The notes under the pieces were generated by a model that searched no databases, was not told the DNA's origin, and was given only the letters and a program-made list of their open reading frames with translations. Positions 8,776-17,453 of a stretch of 55,631 nucleotides of DNA are shown piece by piece (within the stretch, counting starts at the first letter, position 1; each line of letters opens with the position of its first letter). The DNA is from an uncultured Clostridium sp. (GTDB lineage: Bacteria; Bacillota; Clostridia; Clostridiales; Clostridiaceae), in NCBI RefSeq assembly GCF_934754925.1, contig NZ_CAKVJA010000016.1, positions 1-55,631 of the forward strand, in the 5' to 3' direction. The position numbers and the translations under genes are program-made.

Positions 8776-9621
8776 CTACTTTTGAGCTTCGGCTCCCCCA
8801 ACAATTTCTGAAATTTCTTGTGTTATAATACCTTGTCTAATTCTATTGAATTTAAGATTAAGAGTTTGTAGTATGTCATCTGCATTTTCAGTAGCTCCAT
8901 CCATTGCCGTCATTCTGGCACTGTGCTCACTTGCTTTTGCACTAAGCATACATGTTTTAAGCTGACTTTTTAAATACATATCCATTGCATTTTTAAATAC
9001 AGCTTCTTCATTTGGCTCAATTATATATTGCCCTGCATGACTAGCTTTCTTCTCTACTGGTAATATTTTAACACTCTTTACCTCTTGCTTAACTGGGGAA
9101 ATGAACTCTGTATATACTATATTTACTTCAGAAACTTCTTTCTTTTCATATAAATATATCGCATCATTATATATTTTATTAACATCTTTGGTAGCAGGCA
9201 TATCTGGTAAATCTACATATTCAGTATATGTACTTATTCCATATCTAGAGACATATGAAATTCCTTTACTACCTACAACTATAACTTTTGCTCCGCCACT
9301 CTTTTTAACTAAATTATTTAAATACATAACCACATTATTATTGTAACCTGCACATAATCCAGTGTCTGAAGTTAATACAATATAGAGTTTATCTCCTTCA
9401 AAGCTATTATAATAAATTGAATCAAAATCTTCTGGCATACTAGAGACAACCTCATTAATAACTTCTTTACACAAATTATTATATTGCTCGTTAGCTACAA
9501 GTTCTTTTCTTGCTTTTCTGAGTTTAGAAGTGGCGACAAGTCCCATAGCTTTAGTTATTTTTCTAGTACTTTCAACTGACTTTATTCTTCTTTTTATTTC
9601 TATAAGTCCCGCTGCGCCCAC
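8776..9621 (-). CDS. atpG: F1 ATP synthase gamma subunit
   Basis: Central rotor shaft of F1. The 281-residue protein has the expected coiled-coil ends: IEIKRRIKSVESTRKITKAM at the N-terminus and the C-terminal ARMTAMDGATENADDILQ / LNRIRQ-type block ending in TQEISEIVGGAEA. Start is GTG at 9621 with AGGAGGT eight bases upstream. Follows atpA by 36 bp. Confidence 0.98.
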   Translation of the reverse strand: MGAAGLIEIKRRIKSVESTRKITKAMGLVATSKLRKARKELVANEQYNNLCKEVINEVVSSMPEDFDSIYYNSFEGDKLYIVLTSDTGLCAGYNNNVVMYLNNLVKKSGGAKVIVVGSKGISYVSRYGISTYTEYVDLPDMPATKDVNKIYNDAIYLYEKKEVSEVNIVYTEFISPVKQEVKSVKILPVEKKASHAGQYIIEPNEEAVFKNAMDMYLKSQLKTCMLSAKASEHSARMTAMDGATENADDILQTLNLKFNRIRQGIITQEISEIVGGAEAQK

Positions 9622-9657
9622 TGTTTTACCTCCTAAAGAATTGCATAGCTATTTAAG

Positions 9658-11172
9658 CTATGCATCTTTTAAAAATTCTTTTTTAAATTCAATTATAGAT
9701 TTTTCAATATTTTCTTTTAATTCATCACTTAATTGTTTTTTATCAATTATTTCTTTTAACACATCTCTATGATGAGTATCCATATATTCTAAGAATTCTT
9801 CCTCAAATTTTCTAATATCTTGAACCTTTATGTCTGATAAAAAGTCATTTACAGTTGCATATAATATAACTATTTGCTTTTCAACATCCATTGGCTTATA
9901 TTGATCTTGCTTTAATACTTCTATTATTCTCTTACCTTTTTCTAATCTTCTCTTAGAGTCAGAATCTAAGTCAGATCCAAATTGAGAGAATGCTGCAAGT
10001 TCTGTATATTGTGCAAGCTCTAATCTTAATGTTCCTGAAACTTGCTTCATTGCTTTTATTTGAGCATTACCACCAACTCTTGATACTGAAATACCTGCAT
10101 TTACCGCTGGTCTTTGACCTGAATTAAATAGTTCACTTTCTAAGAATATTTGACCATCCGTAATTGATATTACATTAGTTGGAATATATGCTGTTACGTC
10201 TCCAGCCAGTGTTTCTATAATTGGAAGTGCTGTTAATGAACCTCCTCCATTTTCTTTAGATAGCTTTGCAGCTCTTTCTAAAAGTCTTGAATGTATATAG
10301 AATACATCTCCTGGATACGCTTCTCTTCCTGGTGGTCTTCTAAGTAATAATGACATTGTTCTATATGCTACTGCATGTTTAGATAAATCATCATATATTA
10401 TAAGAACGTCTTTTCCCTTATGCATAAAGTATTCACCCATACTACATCCTGCATATGGTGCTAAATATTGAAGTGGAGCACTTTCTGATGCTGTTCCTGC
10501 AACAACTATTGAATAATCTAAAGCTCCCATCTCCTCTAAAGTATTAACTATATGCGCAACTGTTGATTGTTTTTGTCCAATCGCTACATATACACATATA
10601 ACATCTTTACCTTTTTGGTTCAATATAGTATCTATTGCAATAGCAGTTTTACCAGTCTGTCTATCACCGATAATAAGCTCTCTTTGCCCCTTTCCTATTG
10701 GAACCATTGAATCTATTGCTTTAATCCCTGTTTGTAATGGTTCATTAACTGAAGATCTATCAATTATACTTGGTGCTGGCACCTCTATAGGTCTAGTACC
10801 AGAATAACTTATAGGTCCCTTACCATCAATTTCTTCCCCTAAAGAGTTTACAACTCTTCCTAAAAGGCCTTCTCCTACTGGGACTTCAACTATTCTATTA
10901 GTTCTCTTAACTATATCCCCTTCTTTTATTCCTTCTTCAGAACCTAATAAAACACATCCAACATTATCTTGCTCTAAATTTAAAGCCATTCCAAATACGC
11001 CATTTGGGAACTCTAAAAGTTCACCTTGCATACAATCATCTAATCCATATACTCTAGCAATACCATCACCAATTTGAATTATTGTTCCAGAATCTGAAGT
11101 TTGGATTTGATTTTCATATCTTTGTATCTCTTTCTTTATGATAGATGTTATTTCTTCTGGTTTTATATTCAT
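9658..11172 (-). CDS. atpA: F1 ATP synthase alpha subunit
   Basis: Non-catalytic nucleotide-binding subunit of the F1 hexamer. The 504 residues carry the Walker A loop GDRQTGKT (about residue 169), Walker B VLIIYDDLSKHA and the signature PAVNAGISVSRVGG. Lies 10 bp after atpH in the standard operon order. Confidence 0.99.
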   Translation of the reverse strand: MNIKPEEITSIIKKEIQRYENQIQTSDSGTIIQIGDGIARVYGLDDCMQGELLEFPNGVFGMALNLEQDNVGCVLLGSEEGIKEGDIVKRTNRIVEVPVGEGLLGRVVNSLGEEIDGKGPISYSGTRPIEVPAPSIIDRSSVNEPLQTGIKAIDSMVPIGKGQRELIIGDRQTGKTAIAIDTILNQKGKDVICVYVAIGQKQSTVAHIVNTLEEMGALDYSIVVAGTASESAPLQYLAPYAGCSMGEYFMHKGKDVLIIYDDLSKHAVAYRTMSLLLRRPPGREAYPGDVFYIHSRLLERAAKLSKENGGGSLTALPIIETLAGDVTAYIPTNVISITDGQIFLESELFNSGQRPAVNAGISVSRVGGNAQIKAMKQVSGTLRLELAQYTELAAFSQFGSDLDSDSKRRLEKGKRIIEVLKQDQYKPMDVEKQIVILYATVNDFLSDIKVQDIRKFEEEFLEYMDTHHRDVLKEIIDKKQLSDELKENIEKSIIEFKKEFLKDA

Positions 11173-11182
11173 GCAATCACCT

Positions 11183-11722
11183 CTATTCTGTAGAAAGCAT
11201 TAGCTTCTCTAAATCATCTAATCTTGTTTTTACAGTCCCATCTATAACGTCATTACCTATTCTTACATAAATTCCGCCTAGAATTTCTGGATCAATTTCT
11301 TTTTTTAATATAACTTCTTTATTATATTTTTTTTCAAGCTTATCTACTAAAGAATTATACTCATTTTCTTCTAATGGTACAGTAGTTTTCACAATTCCCT
11401 GTAATACATTTAATTTTTCTAAATGTATTTTTTCCATTTCCTTTAACTTTTCTTTTAAAAATAAAATTCTATCTTTCTCTATTAATATTAGTAAAAACGA
11501 TAAAAGTTCTTCATCTATTTTACCTTTAAATATATTAATAAAAGTTTTTTTCTTTTGCTTTGTACCTATTTGGGGATGTTTTATTACTTCAAAGAAATCT
11601 TTATTATTTTCAATAAGTTCACAAATTTCTCTTAGATCCCCTAGATATTCATCAACTTTTCCTTTTTGTTCTGCCACTTCATATAGTGCCAGTGCATATC
11701 TTCGGTCTAAGTATTCATACAT
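11183..11722 (-). CDS. atpH: ATP synthase delta subunit
   Basis: Peripheral-stalk subunit linking b to the top of F1 (bacterial delta, OSCP-like). The 179 residues show the N-terminal helical bundle starting RRYALALYEVAEQKGKVDEY and the conserved C-terminal DPEILGGIYVRIGNDVIDGTV block. It is two bases after atpF, indicating tight translational linkage. Confidence 0.97.
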   Translation of the reverse strand: MYEYLDRRYALALYEVAEQKGKVDEYLGDLREICELIENNKDFFEVIKHPQIGTKQKKKTFINIFKGKIDEELLSFLLILIEKDRILFLKEKLKEMEKIHLEKLNVLQGIVKTTVPLEENEYNSLVDKLEKKYNKEVILKKEIDPEILGGIYVRIGNDVIDGTVKTRLDDLEKLMLSTE

Positions 11723-11724
11723 TT

Positions 11725-12204
11725 TTAATTACCTACCTCAGAAATAAATTCATCAATTAATTGTCTATTTTTTTCTTCATCAATATTTTTTTCTATTACT
11801 TTTCTAGAAAGATCTAAAGCTAAATCTATAGCTTCTTTCTTTAATGCATATTCTGCTTTTTCTTTTTCTCTTTCTATTTCTACTTTTGCTCTTTCTATAA
11901 TTAAATTTGCTTCTGATTTTGCTTCTTCAACAATTTCATCATATACTTTTTCAGCTTTTTTCTTATGTCTTTCTGTAATAGCTTTACCTTCTTCTCTGGC
12001 TCTTTGTAGTTCTCTTTCATTATTGATTGCTAGAGTTCTTGCTTTTTCAAGCTCTTCCTCTGCGCTATCTAATTTTTCAGATATCTCATTTTCCCTAGCC
12101 TCAACTATTAATTTGACTTTTTCAAAGAAGAAATATTTTAATCCAAAGAATAGAATTAAAAAATTTACTACTGTGGCTAACATAACACCTAGATTAAATT
12201 CCAT
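11725..12204 (-). CDS. atpF: Fo ATP synthase b subunit
   Basis: Membrane-anchored stator. The 159-residue protein has one N-terminal membrane helix (about residues 6-26, MLATVVNFLILFFGLKYFFF) and then a long charged coiled coil to the C-terminus. Lies between atpE and atpH. Confidence 0.96.
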   Translation of the reverse strand: MEFNLGVMLATVVNFLILFFGLKYFFFEKVKLIVEARENEISEKLDSAEEELEKARTLAINNERELQRAREEGKAITERHKKKAEKVYDEIVEEAKSEANLIIERAKVEIEREKEKAEYALKKEAIDLALDLSRKVIEKNIDEEKNRQLIDEFISEVGN

Positions 12205-12239
12205 TACTTATTCTACCCCCTTCTGGAGTCATTAAAATA

Positions 12240-12473
12240 TTATGCTACTCCAACAAATATTAATAAGATTGATACTAATAATCCATAAATAGCAGTTGCT
12301 TCAGCAAAAGCAGAACCTATAACTAATGTTGTAGTAATTTTTCCTGTTGCTTCTGGATTTCTTGCAACACCTTCAACAGCCTTTCCTGTAGCATTTCCTA
12401 TACCAATACCTGCTCCTAAACCTACTAATACTGCAATACCTGCTCCTAATGCTCTCATTCCTATTTCACTCAT
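12240..12473 (-). CDS. atpE: Fo ATP synthase c subunit, H+-type residue pattern
   Basis: Ring-forming proteolipid of Fo. The 77 residues form two membrane helices joined by the polar loop GVARNPEA. The ion-carrying Glu is E58 (AFAEATAIYG). In Na+-specific rings such as that of Ilyobacter tartaricus, a Gln in helix 1 (Q32) and a Ser after the Glu (S66) bind Na+; the aligned residues here are I25 and A59. The ring therefore lacks the usual Na+ ligands and is predicted to use protons. That conclusion is inferred from alignment by eye. Confidence 0.97.
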   Translation of the reverse strand: MSEIGMRALGAGIAVLVGLGAGIGIGNATGKAVEGVARNPEATGKITTTLVIGSAFAEATAIYGLLVSILLIFVGVA

Positions 12474-12490
12474 TTTTTAAATTCCTCCTC

Positions 12491-13174
12491 TTAATTATGT
12501 TCAGATACTATTTTAATATTTATCATTGTTAACATTACAAAAATTACTGCTTGAATACCGCCATCAAATATATCGAAATATAAATGTAATGGAATAGGTA
12601 TAACAAGTTGTGCAAACCATGCTACTTTCTCTAAGCTCTCATAAACAAGTTCAATTATAAAAGTAGCTGCTAACATATTACCAAAAAGTCTTAATGACAA
12701 TGATATTGGAAGCATTACCCTCTCTAATATTGTAATAGGCAATATAAAAGATACTGGCTCTAAATATCCTTTAAAATATCCTCCAATGCCATTCTTTTTA
12801 ATAGCATATCCTTGTACCATTACAAATGATATTAAAGCTAATGTTAATGTAACGCTAAAGTTTTTTGTTGGAGGGGATATTCCCACTAATCCTGTAAAAT
12901 TCATTACTAGGACAAATATGCCTAAGGCTCCTACAAAAGGAACTATACTTATAAAACTTTCTCCAACATTACTTACTACGGCATTGTTTAGCATATTATA
13001 AATCCATTCAACAATAGTTTGTTTTTTAGTTGGTCTTATCTGCATATTTCGTGTAGACCACCATGCCAGTGCTAAAATTAATAAAACAATTACTAATTCA
13101 ACTATTGCTTCTGGCTTTATATCAATTGCTATTTTACCTAAGTAAAAAGAAAATATAGCTTTTGATGATTCCAT
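12491..13174 (-). CDS. atpB: Fo ATP synthase a subunit
   Basis: Stator channel protein that feeds ions to the c-ring. The 227-residue protein has about five to six membrane helices. The essential Arg sits in LPISLSLRLFGNMLAATFI (about residues 150-168), followed by the C-terminal helix pair ending GGIQAVIFVMLTMINI. Lies five bases after the subunit I gene. Confidence 0.98.
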   Translation of the reverse strand: MESSKAIFSFYLGKIAIDIKPEAIVELVIVLLILALAWWSTRNMQIRPTKKQTIVEWIYNMLNNAVVSNVGESFISIVPFVGALGIFVLVMNFTGLVGISPPTKNFSVTLTLALISFVMVQGYAIKKNGIGGYFKGYLEPVSFILPITILERVMLPISLSLRLFGNMLAATFIIELVYESLEKVAWFAQLVIPIPLHLYFDIFDGGIQAVIFVMLTMINIKIVSEHN

Positions 13175-13178
13175 CTAT

Positions 13179-13547
13179 TCACTTCCCTTCTGCATTTTTT
13201 ATAGTAGTTATTACTAGTATTATATAATGTATAAAAAATCCTATTAGAAAAGCTAATAAATAGCTTATCTTGTTAGAAAAAACTACCGCTATAGCAACTA
13301 TGCTTACTATTCTTATTAAATAACTCATGGGAAATAAAATTGTTTTATTTTTTTGAGGCTTATTTAAAAATCCATTAGTAACTATTGCTGAAACAATAAA
13401 ATTTATCATTGAAACTATTGCTCCAACTAATAATATGGCTCCAATCTTATATTGCCCTAATAATACTAATATTAAAAATAAAATAATCCCACTTATTAAA
13501 TCATTTTTTGCTACAGATTTGACTATTATATTTAATTCTTTAGTCAT
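13179..13547 (-). CDS. atpI: ATP synthase subunit I (AtpI-like)
   Basis: Small membrane protein that starts the operon; AtpI-type proteins help assemble the c-ring or carry Mg2+. The 122 residues contain four predicted membrane helices (roughly 15-32, 36-55, 73-91, 94-113). Poorly conserved in sequence, so the call relies on length, topology and position before atpB. TAGGAGA precedes the ATG. Confidence 0.85.
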   Translation of the reverse strand: MTKELNIIVKSVAKNDLISGIILFLILVLLGQYKIGAILLVGAIVSMINFIVSAIVTNGFLNKPQKNKTILFPMSYLIRIVSIVAIAVVFSNKISYLLAFLIGFFIHYIILVITTIKNAEGK

Positions 13548-13592
13548 TTTCGTCTCCTAGTAAATAACTTATTTGGGACATAGTGATTTTAC

Positions 13593-13674
13593 ATTATTCC
13601 TATATAAAAACTAACTATATTTCTAGTTTGATATATGGTTATTATTTATAAAATAGCTCTTATCTAGGAATAAT
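13593..13674 (-). other. Structured leader of the atp mRNA
   Basis: ATTATTCCTA (13593-13602) and TAGGAATAAT (13665-13674) form a perfect 10-bp stem closing a 62-nt region that lies in the predicted 5' untranslated leader of atpI. No known riboswitch class is recognised. Confidence 0.4.
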
Positions 13675-13714
13675 ATTAATTTATGAGCGCTTTCTCATCC
13701 CTATTGACAGTAGG

Positions 13715-13720
13715 ATTATA
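13715..13720 (-). promoter_or_regulatory. Candidate -10 of the atp operon promoter
   Basis: On the minus strand GGTATATAAT offers a perfect TATAAT hexamer about 170 bp before atpI. The -35 (TTTTAT at 17 bp) is poor, so the assignment is tentative. Confidence 0.35.
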
Positions 13721-13826
13721 TACCTACTTGAAAATTAATAAAAACCTCATTTTTACTTATTTTTTATAATTTATCGCTAAAATTGCTCATTATTACATAT
13801 TAATCCGTAAATTCTTACCTAAAATC

Positions 13827-13881
13827 TTTTTTTTGCAAGTTTTAATTTTTTTTTGCAAGTTACTAATTTCCCTTGCATTTA
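13827..13881. repeat. Three phased TTGCA motifs, 20-bp period
   Basis: A 15-bp repeat TTTTTTTTGCAAGTT occurs at 13827-13841 and again at 13847-13861; a third, partial copy CCTTGCATTT is at 13871-13880. The central G lies at 13835, 13855 and 13875. Exact two-turn spacing on one helix face suggests a protein-binding array upstream of the atp promoter. Confidence 0.5.
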
Positions 13882-14148
13882 TTTAAATTTTCTTAATATT
13901 TTCACTTTTTGTAACTTTTCGTTGATAACGTTTCATAATTTTATTGTGTTATTTTTTTTCAATAATTTTATTATTTTTTAGATTTTTCACTTCTTTTTTA
14001 TCAGTTTAAAACTCCTGTTATACTATATTCTTCAACACTTTTATTAATTTTGAATAATTAAAATCTAATTTATTCATTATTTTTTTCAATTTTATTATTG
14101 TTTATTCAAATAATTATTGTTAGATTCACTTATAATTGATTAAATTGT

Positions 14149-14175
14149 AAAAGGAGCCTCTAAAAAGCTCCTTTT
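14149..14175 (-). terminator. Terminator after the thiolase gene
   Basis: Nine-bp stem AAAAGGAGC (14149-14157) with GCTCCTTTT (14167-14175), 9-base loop, U-containing tail on the minus strand, 34 bp after the stop. Confidence 0.8.
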
Positions 14176-14208
14176 ATCTGTAAATTCTACTATTTTACTA
14201 ATAAAGAA

Positions 14209-15390
14209 CTAAACTCTTTCAACTACTAGTGCTGTTCCCATTCCACCGCCTATGCATAAAGTAGCTAATCCCTTTTTAGAATCTCTTTTTTCCATTTCAT
14301 GTAGTAATGTAACTAATATTCTAGCCCCTGAAGCTCCTACTGGATGTCCAAGTGCAATAGCTCCACCATTTACATTAACCTTTTCCATATTAAAATTTAA
14401 ATCCTTAGCTACTGCTAAACTTTGAGCTGCAAATGCTTCATTTGCTTCAATTAAATCCATATCCTCTACAGTTAATCCAGCTACTTCTAGTGCTTTCTTA
14501 GTTGCATGAAATGGCCCATATCCCATTATAGAAGGATCTAATCCCCTACTTCCATAAGAAAGTATCTTAGCCATCGGCTTTAATCCTAATTCTTCAGCTT
14601 TTTCAGCACTCATAACTACAAATGCAGCAGCACCATCATTAATTCCTGATGCATTAGCAGCTGTTACTGTTCCATCCTTAATAAATGATGGTCTTAATTT
14701 AGACATTTTCTCTAAAGTAGATCCAAATCTTGGAAATTCATCTTGTGCAAATACTTTTGGTTCACCTTTTCTTTGTGGAATAACTACTGGTACTATTTCA
14801 TCTACAAATCTACCCTCTTTAATTGCCTTTTCGGCCTTTAATTGAGAATTTAATGCAAATTCATCTTGCATTTCTCTTGTTAGTCCCCATTCCTTAGCTA
14901 TATTTTCAGCTGTAACACCCATATGATAATCATTAAATGCATCCCATAAAGCATCTTTAATCATAGTATCAACCATTTTTGCGTCACCCATTCTTTGACC
15001 CCATCTAGCCCCTGGAATAGCATATGGTGCTGCTGACATATTTTCCATACCCCCAGCAACTACTACATCACAGTCTCCAGCCTTAATCATTTGTGCTGCT
15101 AATGCAACACATCTTAAACCTGATCCACAAACCTTATTTATTGTCATTGCAGGTACATCTACTGGTAATCCAGCTTTTACAGCAGCTTGTCTAGCTACAT
15201 TTTGTCCTTGTCCTGCTTGAATAACATTTCCCATAACTACTTCTTCTACTGATCCTGGCTTAATTCCAGCTCTATTTACAGCTTCCTTAATTACTATTGC
15301 CCCTAATTCAGCTGCTGGAACATCCTTTAATGATCCTCCAAAAGAACCAATTGCAGTTCTTACTGCACTAACTATTACTACTTCTCTCAT
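14209..15390 (-). CDS. thlA: Acetyl-CoA C-acetyltransferase (thiolase)
   Basis: Biosynthetic thiolase that condenses two acetyl-CoA to acetoacetyl-CoA, the entry step to butyrate/butanol formation in clostridia. The 393 residues are normal. Catalytic residues are visible: nucleophilic Cys in INKVCGSGLRCVALA (about residue 88), His in GGAIALGHPVGASGARI (about 349), and second Cys in LCIGGGMGTALVVE (about 379). ATG at 15390 has GGGAGG upstream; a nine-codon longer frame lacks a site. The gene is monocistronic with its own promoter and a Rex-like operator, which points to control by the NADH/NAD+ ratio. Confidence 0.96.
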   Translation of the reverse strand: MREVVIVSAVRTAIGSFGGSLKDVPAAELGAIVIKEAVNRAGIKPGSVEEVVMGNVIQAGQGQNVARQAAVKAGLPVDVPAMTINKVCGSGLRCVALAAQMIKAGDCDVVVAGGMENMSAAPYAIPGARWGQRMGDAKMVDTMIKDALWDAFNDYHMGVTAENIAKEWGLTREMQDEFALNSQLKAEKAIKEGRFVDEIVPVVIPQRKGEPKVFAQDEFPRFGSTLEKMSKLRPSFIKDGTVTAANASGINDGAAAFVVMSAEKAEELGLKPMAKILSYGSRGLDPSIMGYGPFHATKKALEVAGLTVEDMDLIEANEAFAAQSLAVAKDLNFNMEKVNVNGGAIALGHPVGASGARILVTLLHEMEKRDSKKGLATLCIGGGMGTALVVERV

Positions 15391-15425
15391 AAAATTTCCT
15401 CCCATTAATATACCCATAAACTCAT

Positions 15426-15467
15426 AATAGTGTTAATTGTTTAAATTGTTAAACAATTAACACTATT
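15426..15467. repeat. 19-bp perfect inverted repeat at the thiolase start site
   Basis: Arms 15426-15444 (AATAGTGTTAATTGTTTAA) and 15449-15467 are exact complements around a 4-base centre. It begins directly after the -10 hexamer, so it covers the transcription start and would also form a 5' hairpin in the mRNA. Confidence 0.85.
15446..15463. promoter_or_regulatory. Rex-like redox operator
   Basis: TTGTTAAACAATTAACAC matches the clostridial Rex consensus TTGTTAANNNNTTAACAA at 13 of 14 fixed positions. Rex control of thl is known in C. acetobutylicum. Position over the start site fits repression that is relieved at high NADH. Confidence 0.7.
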
Positions 15468-15497
15468 ATTATACCACTGCACTTTTACCAATATCAA
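15468..15497 (-). promoter_or_regulatory. Sigma-A promoter of the thiolase gene
   Basis: -35 TTGATA (15492-15497), 18-bp spacer, -10 TATAAT (15468-15473) on the minus strand; about 78 bp from -10 to the start codon. Confidence 0.7.
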
Positions 15498-15598
15498 CCA
15501 ATTTTAAAAATATTTTACTATATGCTGTATTTTTTCTTTTTATGTATTATTAATTTTATTTACTCTTCTAATTTATATGTATCTAAAAATATTATCTA

Positions 15599-16096
15599 TT
15601 AAATATCATTTATATCAAATGATAACTCTATTTTTTCATGTGTTGCCTTTAATTGAGTTATTTTCACTCCTGCACATTTAAACATAAGCTTTGATGCTTT
15701 TACTGAATCTGTATTTGCATATTTATCACTCAAATATATAACTTCACTTATTCCTGATTGTATTATTGCTTTAGCACATTCATTGCAAGGGAATAGTGCA
15801 ACGTATATTCTACACCCTGATAAATCTTTTCCTTTAGCATTTAAAATTGCATTTAATTCACCGTGAACTACAAATGGATATTTAGTATTTAAAGTCTCTC
15901 CTTCCTTATCCCATGGAAATTCATCATCTGAACAACCCTTAGGTAAACCATTATATCCTATACTTTCAATTATATTATTTTTATTTACTATACAAGCTCC
16001 AACTTGTGTACTAGGATCCTTACTTCTCTTGCCTGATAATAGTGCTACGGACATAAAATAATCATCCCATGATAAATATCCTTCTCTTTTTCCCAT
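15599..16096 (-). CDS. comEB: dCMP deaminase (ComEB-like)
   Basis: Zinc-dependent deaminase that converts dCMP to dUMP for thymidylate synthesis. The 165 residues contain the zinc motif HGE (His78, Glu80) and PCNEC (Cys104, Cys107) of the cytidine/deoxycytidylate deaminase fold, plus DPSTQVGACIV near the N-terminus. AAGGAGGA lies before the ATG. In Bacillus the homologue is named ComEB although it is not needed for competence. Stands between upp and thlA. Confidence 0.9.
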   Translation of the reverse strand: MGKREGYLSWDDYFMSVALLSGKRSKDPSTQVGACIVNKNNIIESIGYNGLPKGCSDDEFPWDKEGETLNTKYPFVVHGELNAILNAKGKDLSGCRIYVALFPCNECAKAIIQSGISEVIYLSDKYANTDSVKASKLMFKCAGVKITQLKATHEKIELSFDINDI

Positions 16097-16249
16097 AACA
16101 TTTATCCTCCTTTTTATTTTTATTTAAATTAATTTTAACCTACTATTGTATCAATTATAAGTTAGTAGTTAATAAATAAACTTCTATAAGATTTTCATAT
16201 TAATAATATTAATTAAAAACTACTACGTAAATTACTTCTTAAGTTAGTT

Positions 16250-16278
16250 AAAAAGCGAAGACATTGTCTTCGCTTTTT
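16250..16278 (-). terminator. Terminator after upp
   Basis: Near-perfect stem AAAAAGCGAAGACA (16250-16263) with its complement (16265-16278), tight loop, U5 at the end on the minus strand, directly after the upp stop. Confidence 0.85.
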
Positions 16279-16279
16279 A

Positions 16280-16909
16280 TTATTTTGTTCCGAAAAGTCT
16301 ATCTCCAGCATCTCCAAGACCTGGCACAATATATCCTTTTTCATTTAATTTTTCATCTATAGAAGCAACATATATGTTAACATCTGGATGTTGAGATTGA
16401 ACTAATTCAATTCCTTCTGGCGAAGAAATTAAGCACATTAATCTTATTTTCTTAGCTCCTCTTTTCTTTAATAAAGTTATGGCATCAGCTGCTGATCCAC
16501 CTGTAGCTAACATTGGATCAACTACAATTACATCTCTTTCAGCTATATCTTGTGGTAGTTTACAGAAATATTCTACTGGTTGAAGAGTTTCTTCATCTCT
16601 ATATAATCCTATATGTCCAACTTTTGCTGCCGGAATTAAGTTTAATATTCCATCTACCATTCCAAGTCCAGCTCTTAATATTGGAACTATAGCCATTTTC
16701 TTACCAGCTAACATTTGGCACTTTGTTTTACATATTGGTGTTTCTATCTCAACTTCTTCAGTTTCTAAATCTCTAGTTACTTCATATGCCATTAACATAG
16801 ATACTTCTTCCACTAATTCTCTAAAATATTTTGATCCAGTATCCTTACTTCTTATGTATGCTAATTTATGTGATATTAAAGGGTGCTTCATTTCTGTTAC
16901 TTTACTCAT
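16280..16909 (-). CDS. upp: Uracil phosphoribosyltransferase
   Basis: Salvages uracil to UMP with PRPP. The 209-residue protein has the PRPP-binding loop VDPMLATGGSAADAI (about residues 130-144), the N-terminal MKHPLISHKLAYIR block and the uracil-binding YIVPGLGDAGDRLFGT end. AGGAGTAA upstream of the ATG. It follows rpiB by 28 bp, so the two are probably co-transcribed, linking pentose phosphate and pyrimidine salvage. Confidence 0.98.
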   Translation of the reverse strand: MSKVTEMKHPLISHKLAYIRSKDTGSKYFRELVEEVSMLMAYEVTRDLETEEVEIETPICKTKCQMLAGKKMAIVPILRAGLGMVDGILNLIPAAKVGHIGLYRDEETLQPVEYFCKLPQDIAERDVIVVDPMLATGGSAADAITLLKKRGAKKIRLMCLISSPEGIELVQSQHPDVNIYVASIDEKLNEKGYIVPGLGDAGDRLFGTK

Positions 16910-16937
16910 TTTCTTATTACTCCTAAGTTACTATTTA

Positions 16938-17387
16938 TTATTTAGAATATTTTTTTTCAATTTCAGTGATTTTATTAATTCTTCTTGCGTGTCTATCGCC
17001 TTCAAACTCAGCGCCTAAGAATGCTTTAACTATGTCTATTGCTAATCCTTTTCCAACAACTCTTTCTCCCATAGTTAATATATTTGCATCATTATGTTCT
17101 CTAGTTGCATGTGCACTAAATGTATCTGAACAAAGTGCTGCCCTTATTCCTGGAACCTTATTTGCAGCAATTCCTATTCCTATTCCTGTACCACAAATTA
17201 ATATACCAAAATCAAATTCTTTAGCTACTACAGCCTCTGCAACTGGTAATGCTATATCAGCATAATCGCATGATTCTTCTGTATATGTTCCAAAGTCCTT
17301 AAATTCAACATTTTGACTTTCCAGATATTTAGCTATTTCTGACTTTAAATTTAATCCACCATGGTCACAACCTAACGCAATTTTCAT
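16938..17387 (-). CDS. rpiB: Ribose 5-phosphate isomerase B
   Basis: Interconverts ribulose and ribose 5-phosphate. The 149 residues show GCDHGGLNLK at the N-terminus, the active-site Cys in GILICGTGIGIGIAANK (about residue 65), and the His/Arg end REHNDANILTMGERV. Preceded by AAAGG only, a modest ribosome-binding site. Heads a likely rpiB-upp unit. Confidence 0.97.
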   Translation of the reverse strand: MKIALGCDHGGLNLKSEIAKYLESQNVEFKDFGTYTEESCDYADIALPVAEAVVAKEFDFGILICGTGIGIGIAANKVPGIRAALCSDTFSAHATREHNDANILTMGERVVGKGLAIDIVKAFLGAEFEGDRHARRINKITEIEKKYSK

Positions 17388-17453
17388 AAAAAACCAACCT
17401 TTCTTTTATTTAACATACAATAATTATGTTATTATATTTCATATTTATAAAAA

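Larger units (their letters stand above)
13548..14208. other. Intergenic region upstream of the atp operon
   Basis: A 661-bp AT-rich, gene-free stretch. It holds, in minus-strand order, the thiolase terminator (14149-14175), three TTGCA motifs with exact 20-bp period (G at 13835, 13855, 13875), a candidate -10 TATAAT (13715-13720) and a leader with a 10-bp long-range inverted repeat (13593-13602 with 13665-13674). Confidence 0.6.

Noticed and set aside
15430..15447. Second Rex site on the left half of the thiolase palindrome
   Set aside because: GTGTTAATTGTTTAAATT matches only 10 of 14 fixed positions; the right-hand site is far better.
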